This document shows positions 54,416-64,000 of a DNA stretch of 64,000 bases, piece by piece; position 1 is the stretch's first letter, and every line of letters begins with the position of its first letter. The translations under genes were made by a program, and so were the position numbers. A model generated the notes under the pieces. The model was not told the DNA's origin. It was given only the letters and a program-made list of their open reading frames with translations, and did no database searches. Origin of the DNA: Chondrilla cf. caribensis (taxonomy: Eukaryota; Porifera; Demospongiae; Chondrillida; Chondrillidae); NCBI GenBank assembly GCA_964020155.1, contig OZ026549.1:2532633-2596632 (forward strand). The letters are read 5' to 3'.

Positions 54416-55572
54416 TTGAAACTGAATAGTTTTCAACATGTAACAACCAAGGAAAACATAGTAAGGACACAGTGGTTAGCTATACCACTCAAAATGGAGA
54501 GGCGTTCCTCAGGGGATACCTTCATCTGGATTGGGATGGGTTTGGTATCACAAGAGAGAAATGTACATGTCTACATTAATTTCATCTTCAGATTAGACAG
54601 ATGACCAAAAGCCCTTCAAATTGGTGACTCTACTTTACAATTCATAATGTAGATATAGTGCATTTCATGATATCATTTTATACGTAAACTCTGAGTAACC
54701 GCTATGATCTGCACATTTATAGGGGTTTTCAATGCGCGGTAGATACCAATTCTGACATCAAAAATTGAAAGTGGCACTTTTGTGGGTAAAAATAGCTTTC
54801 TGGCTTTCTGATGATGTAATGATGCGTTACCATGGTTTCGACCTCCTTTATGCAATTACTAACCACAGAAATTGGATATGGGGTGTATACTTCCGTATAC
54901 CAAAACATGCTGTTCAAGATCGTATTTAGCTTCTCTTAGTCTTCTAATTTGTCTGGAAAACCATCCAGTTGAATTAGAATACATTGAAACTGAATAGTTT
55001 TCAACATGCAACATGGAAAACATAGTAAGGACATAGTGGCTAGCTATACCACTCAAAATGGAGAGGAGTTCCTCAGGGGATACCTTCATCTGGATTGGGT
55101 TGGGTTTGGTATCACAAGAGAGAAATGTACATGTCCACCTTTGTCTACTGATTAGACAGATGACCATAAGCCTATCAAATGGGTGACTCTACTTTACAAA
55201 TCATGATGTAGATATGGTGCATTTCACTTATAGCTTCCAACTTTCATGATGTCATTTTATATGTAAACTCTGAGTAACCGCTATGATCTGCATATGTTTA
55301 TAGGGGTTTTCAATGTGGTAGATACCAATTCTGACATCAAAAATTGGAAGCGGCACTTTTGTGGCTAGAAAAAGCTTTCCGGCTTTCTGATGATGTAATG
55401 ATACGTTACCATGTTTTGGCCTCCTTTATGCAATCACTAACCACAGAAATTGGATATGGGGCGTATACTTCCGTATACCAAAACGTGCTGCTCGAGAAGA
55501 TGTTGGTTGCGTTTTAAGCTTCTCTTAGTCTTCTAATTCGTCTGGGAAACTATCCAGCTGAATTAGAATACA
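54416..55572. repeat. Tandem duplication of spacer repeat R570
   Basis: Two head-to-tail copies, 54416-54983 and 54984-55572, about 568-590 bp each. Both start GAAACTGAATAGTTTTCAAC and end near CCAGTTGAATTAGAATACA. Short minus-strand frames in them are not fully preserved between the copies. Confidence 0.75.
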
Positions 55573-58459
55573 AGGATTAGGTGAAGAACCTGGATAATAA
55601 GACTCACTAGCCAACACAGCGAACAAGACCAATGGAAATGGATATATACATGCACTGGTGGAACTAATACACTATGAAATATTGCTATTATTAGTGGTGG
55701 AATTCATAAATTTGCATGTGACACTAAATACATCTACCGTCACAGCAATCACCACCAAGATCAAAATATTTGTGGATCGAATCTGCCCACAAATTCCACT
55801 CAAAGATTTTAGCATGTACTATGCACATACATGCACATATTATGTATGTATTATACTTGATGTACATGCAAAGTGAAGTTTTGAATTTGAATCCCATGCA
55901 CAGTGTGTAACTAGGACTGCAGAATTTGAGAATCCACAGAAAATCCCTGAGCTGGTAAACATGTTTGTTCAAGCTTGAATGCCCTTTGAAGAACTTCATC
56001 TAAAAGAATTCAGTTAGTTCATTTCAGGTGATTCAGGAGAGGCTCACTAATAAGGCTGCCGCATTGTTATCAAATTATTTTCTATCAAGTTATGTGTTAC
56101 ATACTCATTTGGGAAAGGACTAAAGAATACTGTCACTATAGTACAAATGGTGGGATTGTTGAGTTGGGTTCAATTAACTAATAATTAGACAGGAATGGCA
56201 CACCACACATGCAATTCATCCAATCCTCCACTAACTACGTCTATAATAGTGCAGAAATTATGAAAATATCCCCTTGACCAGCCTTGACTGAGGATATGAG
56301 GAAACAGGGACCGTCATTAGAGGAAGTCCATGAACCTGCACATGGTGATAATTTACCACATAAAAATGTTTGGATGCCACTTGTGCTACTGTACTGGCCA
56401 TTTTCAATGTTCATACAGTAAATATGTTAACATTTACTTATCACTGATTCACCCACATTTTATTACATAACTATAATATTAGATGAACAATTAATTACTA
56501 CATACTATGTCATATACAAATAGGACAAAAATGAGCAATACATATACTTAATGAAGCTTTCAAGGGTACAGTAATTTCATCATTGCACTGCTTACTAACC
56601 ATAAGTATGTAGACAGATTTGATCGAATGAGTGTATCTGCAGCTGAATCCCATATTGGTTGTACATAACTGTGGCTGTATAATATTATCATTGTCATCCA
56701 GTGGCTGACAAACGAACTTCCTCATAGGAGTTCCTTGGCTACATTAACTAGCACTGTTCCTGTCCAAGGTTGTATAGATGATGTTAAATTGGTGGACGTT
56801 TAGCAACACAATATCATGTAAGGGTGATTAGGCAGGGAATAGAAGATATTCTGTATTCAAAAAAAATCAAACTACTGTAGATAGGCTCCAATCTCTGACA
56901 ATAACCCAGTTACTATAAGGCTTCTATTATATAACAAACATATTGTCTCACACACAAGAGTGTTAAGCAACGGAGGTGCGGGTACCAGGTTATTACTAGT
57001 AATTTTAAATGGAAACTGCTACAAACACACAACAGAAAATGAGCACTTTCAGAGTAAAATATTAAAGTGAACTTGAAACCAAGTGTGGGTAACCTGATAA
57101 CAAACCATTTTCAGTAACTGAAGAACAAGTATAGTAGGCATTGTGTCACACCGTTGCAGCAAACAATGAATTGAGTCATTTCATACACCACAAGGACTAT
57201 GGACTTTGAACTACACAATAACAAATAGAACTTGCCTGAACTACAAACCATTCCTCCCCTCAACTTAATAGCACTCATCAGTATTCACCCGTACGTGTCC
57301 ATTCCTCCCCACATAAAACCATACAATTCTTGCATTGGACATATCAAATGCACATAGAGGTTTATTCTGTCAAATTAATAGTTTAGTACTTGAAAAGCAC
57401 ATATTATAATGTTGGTACCATGACATGCATCTGTTAAGATACATACCATATTAATTGCTAGAAGCTCAACTGGAGAGGAGCCTTTTCAAAACAAGTATAA
57501 TACAATATCTCTAGTTTCCAATTTCCAATTCCTATTCCCAAAACTTTGGCAACTATAACTTGAAAGTACAAATGTGATACACATTATACGGAAATCTGTA
57601 AGCTGAAAGCTATACATTCACATACGTACATCTAAGAAGAAAGTGGGGGGAAGTTTTACATCAGAATGATGAAGTATTAAACACTTGAATGAATGATGTA
57701 TAGACAGTAACTGCACAGTGTCATGTAAGCATACATAGGGTATACTAATTATCTTACGGTTATTGACAACTGTACATAACACCACATTGGGTAAGGTGTG
57801 ACAGATACAGGGGCTATGCATATAGACTTCAAACACAGGGACTGGACCAGGTCTTATCACGTTCCATATATGAATACTGCATGACCTTCGCTGGATGGAG
57901 TAGCCAGACAAGAGAAACAAACAAAAAACAGAGAAAATTATGTTTTTGTGAAGTTGCTCACTTAGTGGCATTGTCACGCATATTATTACACATGTTTGTG
58001 TATACAGAATCAATTCATTCAAAATGCCAGTGAAGGTCATTAATGCAAGGTGTATTCAGGGCACAATCATGCACCAGATGAAAAGGAAGCCATGCAGGCA
58101 AGGATCAATGATCTCAATTCACACTGAGACAATTTTATGGTTGGATATATAGGATGTTATTGTATAGGATAACATTGAAATGTGTAGTTTCCTTAAGGAT
58201 GACATGAATTACATACATCTAGTATTACACGAAAATTGAGCAAATTACAGCATAAATAGTGAATAGCGAGTGGTCAATTCATTGTCTGTTAGACCAGCCA
58301 TAGCACTGTCAATATACTAAATCAAGTGTAGTACTTCATGAGTAACACATTGACGAGGTTGGCAAGTTCCAATTCAGACAGTGCTAGCTAGTAGCATCAG
58401 ATCAGTGATATTACATTACTTTTCAAGATATCACGAAGACAATCTCAATGTGGTGCACT
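55573..58459. other. Intergenic spacer unit before G5
   Basis: No gene seen. It corresponds to 40-44.6 kb upstream of G4, with CTATGGACTTTGAACTACAC at about 57198. Confidence 0.5.
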
Positions 58460-58680
58460 AGATATCACCGTATAGCAGGAAATACATGGGACAACATTTT
58501 TGTGGATGGTTCAAAAAATGAAAATTCTCACATAAAAGTTTCACAGATGTTGGCTTACTGTGCAGAACGAGAACACAATTATGCCTAATTCACAGATTAA
58601 ATATTCACAGATTTTAGGCGAAACACAAAATCCAAGAAAATTTAGTCCCTTTTGAATTACTCCTACACGGTATATCATTA
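58460..58680. mobile_element. MITE-like element (copy in G5 upstream region)
   Basis: The left end ACCGTATAGCAGGAAAT and the complement of the right end ACCGTGTAGGAGTAATT form imperfect inverted repeats. The left end resembles the TIR of the MITE at 26148. It aligns with 44633-44835. Confidence 0.5.
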
Positions 58681-58720
58681 TATCATCTATTTAAAATCAC
58701 CCATCATGTACTCCTTCAAT

Positions 58721-59101
58721 TGGGATTTCAACTGATATCACAGACCTGTGTACAAAAACATTTCTCAACTGTGGATGATGCTATGGTGAAATCAGCTTGG
58801 ATACACATACCCAAGCCAGAAGAAATGAAATCATGACATCAAGATCATGTTGTGCAATCTCAAATGAAAAACTCAAGGTTTCTATGACCAAAGGAAGCAC
58901 TAGCTGACTTGTAGGTGTTCATGTAGCAGCCACAATAAAACCACCAGGTCCTTTTATGGAATGATAAAGACCACAATGAATCTAAAAGTGTGTGCAGCTA
59001 TTCATTACTCAGATAAAAGAATATTCCAGTGAATACACCCCTGGTTCTTTGCTTAACAGTGTGAGTAAATATTCAGCTTTTGAGGTATACACAGAAGGGA
59101 G
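58721..59101 (+). promoter_or_regulatory. Conserved upstream block of G5
   Basis: Aligns with the G3 and G4 upstream blocks, with a short insertion near 59035. It contains GACCAAAGGAAGCACTAGCT at about 58886. Confidence 0.5.
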
Positions 59102-59171
59102 ATGGAGAACATTGGAAAAGTCTACTTGATGAGTATTCTACTCTGTATCCTTTCTTCAGTGGTCTTTTCAG
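59102..59171 (+). CDS. G5 signal-peptide exon
   Basis: ATG at 59102 opens MENIGKVYLMSILLCILSSV with the same 70-nt length and phase-1 donor (TCAG-GTGATT) as G3. The remaining exons would lie beyond 64000. The intron is occupied by a Ty3/gypsy element from 60220. Whether G5 is intact cannot be seen. Confidence 0.75.
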
Positions 59172-60219
59172 GTGATTTCAAGTTTCTTTTCAAATATCAA
59201 CACTTTAACAGTTTGAGGTACTGTTTAGGAAGGATGGCGATATATGTGAGCACATGAGACTATTGCTATACTGTTGGCATATTTAGTCACAACAGCCGGG
59301 TTACTGTGGTGTGTGGCATTGATTTTCACATATATCCTATACGAATGCCGTTTCACGGGGCCATCGGTAAAATTGAATATAAACTGATTTGTGTAACATT
59401 TATACGTTTGATGCACAGGCCAAACTTAATAATTACTATAAGGAGAGTTTAATTCCACGATCATTCCTTCAGAGCTATGGTAAGGTAAACGTGCCTTATT
59501 TTGGACAGTGCTTACTTACCAACAGTTGGTCTCTCACCGTATTATTATCAACAACTATCATTTATAATTCATACTATTTACACGCCAGGAATGAACACAG
59601 CGTTCTTGGTCAACTCATTATTGACCGGATTAGGTGGAAAATTGACATGTTCGGAATCAACGACAGTTTGAAATTACTACCGCCTTCCTTATACTATGCG
59701 TTTAGGCAAAGACACTCATATTCCAGTACGAGATAATGCAGTGCACAGGTACAGACAGAGTTCATCTTCACGTATGCCGCAAGTGTTGCCCCCTCGCTCA
59801 CCTACATAATACACAGCTGTATACTGGCCGTCGTCTTATTATCGATTATTACGATGATGCGAACGGCGATTTCGCTCCATCTCGTTTACACCACAGTGGT
59901 CTCCTCTATTGTCTTGGGTTTCACCAAATCACACCATTATCTATGATGACACGTGCTACATTTATGTCATACGCGCGTGACGTCCATGAAGTTCAAAGTG
60001 CAATATTTGGTATCGGAGACCATTCAAATGCTGTACTGTAGGATGTTATTTCACACTCGATAATAGAACGAATTTATTAATAGATAATCAAATACATTAT
60101 ACAGTCTTGACAATTAACTATAATAATAATTATTATATTGGGGAGAAAGCGGGAAATTCAGTATAATCATATTATATGAAATGATTTCTGATGTGTATTA
60201 TAATACGATATATGGTCAC
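59172..60219 (+). other. G5 intron 1, left part
   Basis: Homologous to G3 intron 1 up to the phrase GGTCAC at 60219, which equals TTGTCAC ending at 31040 in G3. There the retroelement starts. No coding signal shared between copies. Confidence 0.6.
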
Positions 60220-60428
60220 TGTTATATCTCGTTCTCGTTTAAAGGTACATCGAACACTTCGTCTCACCAATATCAATCATTATTCAACTGAACAGCATGC
60301 ATCTTTTATAGGCAAGATTCAGACACAAAACAAGCTTACGAAAATAGGTCACATAAACAGGTCATGAACTCAATATCATCAACCATGAACTTAATATCCA
60401 AACAATTACAAATAGTAGGATCATAACA
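60220..60428 (-). repeat. 3' LTR of the Ty3/gypsy element
   Basis: The 209-bp segment begins TGTTAT and ends ATAACA, perfect 6-bp inverted ends. It is directly followed by the polypurine tract and begins exactly where intron similarity ends. Confidence 0.85.
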
Positions 60429-60441
60429 GTTTCCTCCTCTC
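60429..60441 (-). other. Polypurine tract
   Basis: On the minus strand this reads GAGAGGAGGAAAC, directly before the LTR and directly after the pol stop codon. Such tracts prime plus-strand DNA synthesis in LTR elements. Confidence 0.8.
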
Positions 60442-63400
60442 TTAGTTCCAAGATACTTGAAAACGATCAGGCTGATGTCTGTTCCTAGTTGATCTTCTCA
60501 ACGTAACTGATTCCTGAGGTTGTGGTAGGCAATCATCTTTCTCTTGTGATGAGAATCTTTTCCTCACATGATCCACATGCCTGCGAATCAATCGACCATC
60601 ATCCAAAATGACTTCAACTGTGGCTCCATTCTGAGATGCAATTTTTCCTGATAACCAGCGTGGACCAGGTAACCAATTGCGGATGTAGACATTCTCCGAG
60701 GACTGAAAAGTAACAATCTTTTGAGAACCACGTCCTGCCATGGCGTCTTGGCTTCTCTTTATGCGATCTTGCACATGAGGCTTCAAAAGATCAAGATGAG
60801 TCTTCAACTTCCTCTTCAATAACAGCTCTGCTGGTGAAAGCCCAATCGTTGAATGAGGTGTACTGCGATAGTGGAATAAGAATCTAGCTACACAGGCATC
60901 AATATCAGAATTTCCAGGAAACTTCTTCATTCCCTGTTTGAACGTCTGCACTGCCCTCTCGGCTAAACCATACGACGAAGGGTGATATGGTGCTATAAAC
61001 TGATGCTGAATTCCATTCCTCTGAAGGAAATCTGCAAACTGTTGACTGGTGAACTGTGTCCCATTATCCGACACGATAATTGATGGCAATCCATGTGTAG
61101 CGAACATCGTACGCAATGCAGCAATGGTGTTGGTTGTATTGGCTGCCTGAACAGGAACCACCTCCAACCATTTAGAGTAGGCGTCAACCACTATCAGAAA
61201 CATGCGACCAAGGAAAGGTCCGGCAAAATCTATGTGAAGCCTGGTCCAGGGTGAGCTTGGCCATTCCCATGGATGAATCTGAACTGGTGCTGGGAGATGA
61301 GCAACTTCCTGGCATGAAGAACAAGAGTGAACCTTGTTTTCAATTTGTTGATCAATTCCTGGCCACCAAACAACACTTCTAGCTAGCGCTTTCATTCTGG
61401 TAATCCCCGGATGACCATCATGAAGTAGCTGCAACACTTTCTCTCTCCCTACTGGTGGTACAACCACTCGGTTCCCCCAAAGTAAGCACTTATCTTCCAC
61501 AGAGAGCTCCAGCTTCTTCTTAAGGAATGGCTGAAATTCTTCCCCAACTGAAGATGGCCAACCGTACAAGACATAATCGAGCACACGTGACAGAACTGGA
61601 TCCACTGCCGTCCATTTCCGTATAGTTGAAGATGTTATCAATGAGTTGTCCAAGGTTTGCATCAGAAGCAGAATGTCTCCTGCTCTTGGAACTTCACTGG
61701 GAACATCTGGTAGCGGAAGTCTACTGAGTGAATCAGCATTTTTCAGATGAGATCCCGGCTTGTACTTGATTTTGAAATCATAGGCACTTAGGGTCAGGAC
61801 CCATCTCTGTGTCCGAGCTGAGGCCGTTGTTGACAGGTGCTTTCGAGGATTTAGAATACTTTCTAAAGGCTTGTGGTCTGAGTAGATCACGAATGATCTC
61901 CCATACAGAAACTGATGAAATTTCTTTACAGCCCAGACAATTGCTAATCCTTCCCGTTCTAGCTGTGAATAATTGCGTTCTGCCGAAGACAAAGTACGAC
62001 TTGCATAGGCAATTGGTCTCAACCCTGTTTCCTCTGGATGACTCAACACAGCACCAAGTCCCAGCGGCGAGGCATCACATTCTAACACCAACTCTTTCTG
62101 TGGATTGTAGTGTGCCAGAACAGATGCTGAAGTGAGACTCTCCTTTGCTTCTGTAAACGCTTTATTCTGGAGAGATGTCCATTTCCATTGAACATTCTTC
62201 TCCAACAGCTTGTATAACGGAGCAACACGACTTGCTAAATTAGGCAAAAATTTAGAGTAATACGTAATCATTCCCAAAAAAGACTTCAATTGGGACACAT
62301 TCGTAGGAGTAGGGGCTTTCCTTACTGCACGAACCTTTTCATCCGTGGGATGAAGACCATCTGCAGAAATAATATGGCCCAAATATTCAATTGATGACGC
62401 AAAGAATGAACACTTACTCCTTTTAAGCTTCAAGCCAGCTTGTTGTAACCGTGATAGCACTGTTTCCAACGTCAATAGATGTTCCTCTCTGGTCGTACCA
62501 GTTAGCAGGATATCATCAATATAGACAGAAACATGTGGGACTCCTTGGAGAATAGATTCCATAATTTTCTGGAAGATGGACGGGGCTGACGATATTCCAA
62601 ACGGTAACCTTTTGTAGCGAAATAAACCTTTATGGGTGTTGATTGTAGTATAGGCACGACTTGCTTCTGACAATGGTATCTGCAGATAAGCATGAGCGAC
62701 ATCAAGTTTTGTGAACGACTTCCCACCTGATAGAGTTGCAAACAGGTCCTCTATTCTGGGTAATGGATATGTGCTGAGTTTGGCAACCTTGTTGACTGTG
62801 AGACGATAATCTCCACAAATTCGAACACTGCCATCTGGCTTCAGCACAGGAACGATCGGTGTAGCCCAATCAGCGTGATCAACTGGCTCAATGACATCAG
62901 CTTCTTGAAGACACTCCAGCTCTCGCTCAATCTTGTCCCGCAATGCATGAGGCACAGGCCTAGGTCTACAAAAGATAGGCGTCGTATTGGTTGGTATGAC
63001 GATGTCAGCTTCCTGACTGCGAAGGCATCCGAGTTCATCCTTGAACAATTCTGCATACTTCTGGATCGGATCAGCTTGTGGAGTACATGCCACTTGGCAA
63101 AGATTAGGCCAATCTAGCTTGAAGTGTTGAAGCCAATTCCTTCCAAGAAGGTTGGGACCATCTCCTTTTGTCACGATCAAACAAAGGTTGTCTTGACTTT
63201 GATTCTTATACTGAACTCGAACCAGGACTTGACCTACTGTGGGTATTGGCTCTCCGGTATAGGACTTTAAGTTGACTTGTGATGGATGAACATCTATTTC
63301 CTTGGGTAGAGACTTCAGTGTAGCTTCACTGATGACTGAGACTGCTGCGCCTGTATCCACCTCCATCTGGACTTCATAGCCCTCAATGAGCATGTCGACA

Positions 63401-63846
63401 CAAATGGGGATTCTTTTGGGGTCAGAAACTCGGAACAGCATGTAACTGTCATTTGGTACGGTTAAGACAGGTGAAGAATCATGTGCTTCCATATTCTGCA
63501 CAGTTTTCACGTTAACTTTCCCACTTGCCGCTTTCTGTTTGCTTTGACCAGACGCTCTGCAAGCTCTCCGAATGTGGCCTCGCTTAGAACAGTTATGGCA
63601 AATTGCTTTCAGGAAAGGGCATTCCTTCGGAAGGTGCTTCCCAAGACATCTGTAACATTCAGTCGATGATGCTTTCTTGGTAGACTTAACATGGTGAACC
63701 GGGATTCTAGTATTCTGACTACTCTGGATGTCCTTGGTGTCTCGTTCTGCCGCTTCAAATGCTTGACATAGCGCGAATGCTTTATCAAAAGTAAGATCTG
63801 CTTCCGCCAGTAGCCGTCTTGTAGTGATGCTTCCCGAATTCCACAC
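60442..63846 (-). CDS. Gag-Pol polyprotein of the Ty3/gypsy element
   Basis: The 1134-codon frame has no stop. Residues 64-96 hold two zinc knuckles (CYRCLGKHLPKEC and CHNCSKRGHIRRAC). Protease has the DTG triad at 164-166. RT runs from about 300 to 480 with VYIDDILLTG at 441-450. RNase H starts at LECDASPLGLGAVL (588-601). The integrase HHCC zinc site uses H809, H812, C842 and C845, and the catalytic D873, D927 and E963 are all present (IDFAGP, SDNGT, ERAVQ). A GP-W-L-G motif lies near the C-terminus, with no clear chromodomain. The start at 63846 is an artefact of a frame change: gag continues upstream in another frame. Confidence 0.92.
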   Translation of the reverse strand: MWNSGSITTRRLLAEADLTFDKAFALCQAFEAAERDTKDIQSSQNTRIPVHHVKSTKKASSTECYRCLGKHLPKECPFLKAICHNCSKRGHIRRACRASGQSKQKAASGKVNVKTVQNMEAHDSSPVLTVPNDSYMLFRVSDPKRIPICVDMLIEGYEVQMEVDTGAAVSVISEATLKSLPKEIDVHPSQVNLKSYTGEPIPTVGQVLVRVQYKNQSQDNLCLIVTKGDGPNLLGRNWLQHFKLDWPNLCQVACTPQADPIQKYAELFKDELGCLRSQEADIVIPTNTTPIFCRPRPVPHALRDKIERELECLQEADVIEPVDHADWATPIVPVLKPDGSVRICGDYRLTVNKVAKLSTYPLPRIEDLFATLSGGKSFTKLDVAHAYLQIPLSEASRAYTTINTHKGLFRYKRLPFGISSAPSIFQKIMESILQGVPHVSVYIDDILLTGTTREEHLLTLETVLSRLQQAGLKLKRSKCSFFASSIEYLGHIISADGLHPTDEKVRAVRKAPTPTNVSQLKSFLGMITYYSKFLPNLASRVAPLYKLLEKNVQWKWTSLQNKAFTEAKESLTSASVLAHYNPQKELVLECDASPLGLGAVLSHPEETGLRPIAYASRTLSSAERNYSQLEREGLAIVWAVKKFHQFLYGRSFVIYSDHKPLESILNPRKHLSTTASARTQRWVLTLSAYDFKIKYKPGSHLKNADSLSRLPLPDVPSEVPRAGDILLLMQTLDNSLITSSTIRKWTAVDPVLSRVLDYVLYGWPSSVGEEFQPFLKKKLELSVEDKCLLWGNRVVVPPVGREKVLQLLHDGHPGITRMKALARSVVWWPGIDQQIENKVHSCSSCQEVAHLPAPVQIHPWEWPSSPWTRLHIDFAGPFLGRMFLIVVDAYSKWLEVVPVQAANTTNTIAALRTMFATHGLPSIIVSDNGTQFTSQQFADFLQRNGIQHQFIAPYHPSSYGLAERAVQTFKQGMKKFPGNSDIDACVARFLFHYRSTPHSTIGLSPAELLLKRKLKTHLDLLKPHVQDRIKRSQDAMAGRGSQKIVTFQSSENVYIRNWLPGPRWLSGKIASQNGATVEVILDDGRLIRRHVDHVRKRFSSQEKDDCLPQPQESVTLRRSTRNRHQPDRFQVSWN

Positions 63847-64000
63847 ACGAGCCTGTCCCGCAACATCTCCTGAAGATTTTCGCCGAAATTGCAGTCATCT
63901 GAGAGCTTCTTCAGTTCAGCTACGAATGCTGCGACCGTTTCTCCAGATTGTTGCTGACGACTATGAAAGGCAAATCTCCGAACGATAACAGAAGGCCGTG
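63840..64000 (-). CDS. C-terminal capsid part of gag, partial
   Basis: Another minus-strand frame, open to the window edge, encodes a typical gypsy gag stretch (RRFAFHSRQQQSGETVAAF... LRDRLVCGI). It then drifts out of frame near 63840 and stops at 63609, while the matching continuation is in the frame of the 1134-codon ORF. The simplest view is a single-base indel inside gag. Confidence 0.75.

Larger units (their letters stand above)
60220..64000 (-). mobile_element. Ty3/gypsy LTR retrotransposon (3' two-thirds), minus strand
   Basis: The element is inserted in G5 intron 1 with its 3' end to the left. In transcription order the window shows the gag C-terminal part, zinc knuckles, protease, RT, RNase H, integrase, polypurine tract and 3' LTR. 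The 5' LTR and gag start lie beyond 64000. The base before the LTR belongs to GTCAC, which would be expected again at the far side if a target-site duplication exists. The compact organisation resembles Ty3/gypsy elements of the Mag or K02A2.6-like kind, a tentative placement. Confidence 0.93.

Noticed and set aside
54673..54917. Minus-strand frames in the 570-bp repeat
   Set aside because: The tandem partner shows differences that break continuity; no known domain recognised.
57618..58040. 140-codon minus-strand frame
   Set aside because: The homologous spacers near 23.4-23.7 kb and 43.6-44.2 kb do not keep the frame open; no motif seen.
60993..63866. Several 60-110-codon frames on both strands inside pol
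   Set aside because: Shadows of the 1134-codon polyprotein frame, apart from the short gag part listed.

Overview
The window reads as intron-rich, AT-rich animal DNA. It has phase-1 exons with GT/AG borders, AATAAA signals, long CA/GT tracts, MITEs, a tRNA-derived SINE and Ty3/gypsy elements. Nothing bacterial is present. The protein types (Ig plus FN3 receptors with tyrosine-rich tails) and the repeat style suggest a marine invertebrate, most likely a sponge. That placement is an inference and cannot be proved from this sequence alone.

The core of the window is a tandem array, all on the + strand, of one single-pass receptor family. G1 is at 5167-8276, with its signal-peptide exon not found. 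G2 is at 17646-20371, with a possible first exon at 12091-12160. G3 is at 29840-35208 and is complete (626 codons). G4 is at 45242-51579 and is complete (720 codons). G5 begins at 59102 and its body lies beyond the window. Each gene is built from symmetric phase-1 exons: signal peptide, Ig domain, an unrecognised cysteine-containing domain (D2), two FN3 domains, an optional Thr/Pro stalk, then a transmembrane segment with a cytoplasmic tail. Ig and FN3 exons are nearly the same in all copies, while the second half of D2 differs in length and sequence.

Two unrelated tail classes sit under the same ectodomain. Tail A (G1, G2 and a relic) carries YxxL motifs, and G1 ends in an ITAM-spaced pair (YEEL, 10 residues, YASL). 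Tail B (G3, G4 and a relic) is a multi-tyrosine scaffold with YxN, YxxP and YxxV-type motifs, a PPPY motif and a repeated DPxxLY module. I infer a family of cell-surface recognition receptors coupled to SH2-domain signalling, possibly in self-recognition or immunity. This is the most interesting content of the window.

Layout: 1-2278 is a CA-rich minisatellite with 22 embedded 35-bp units. 2991-5111 is a broken Ty3/gypsy copy inside G1 upstream sequence. 5167-8276 is G1. 8.3-12.0 kb is intergenic. 12.09-13.62 kb is a relic gene holding pieces of both tail classes. 17.6-20.4 kb is G2. 20.4-29.5 kb is repeat-rich intergenic sequence with a 1000-bp Tc1/mariner-type element. 29.8-35.2 kb is G3. 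35.2-44.9 kb is intergenic. 45.2-51.6 kb is G4. 51.6-58.7 kb is intergenic with an orphan piece of intron 1. 59.1-60.2 kb is the start of G5. 60220-64000 is the 3' part of a largely intact minus-strand Ty3/gypsy element inserted in G5 intron 1. The intergenic stretches share long stretches of similarity, so whole gene-plus-spacer units were duplicated.
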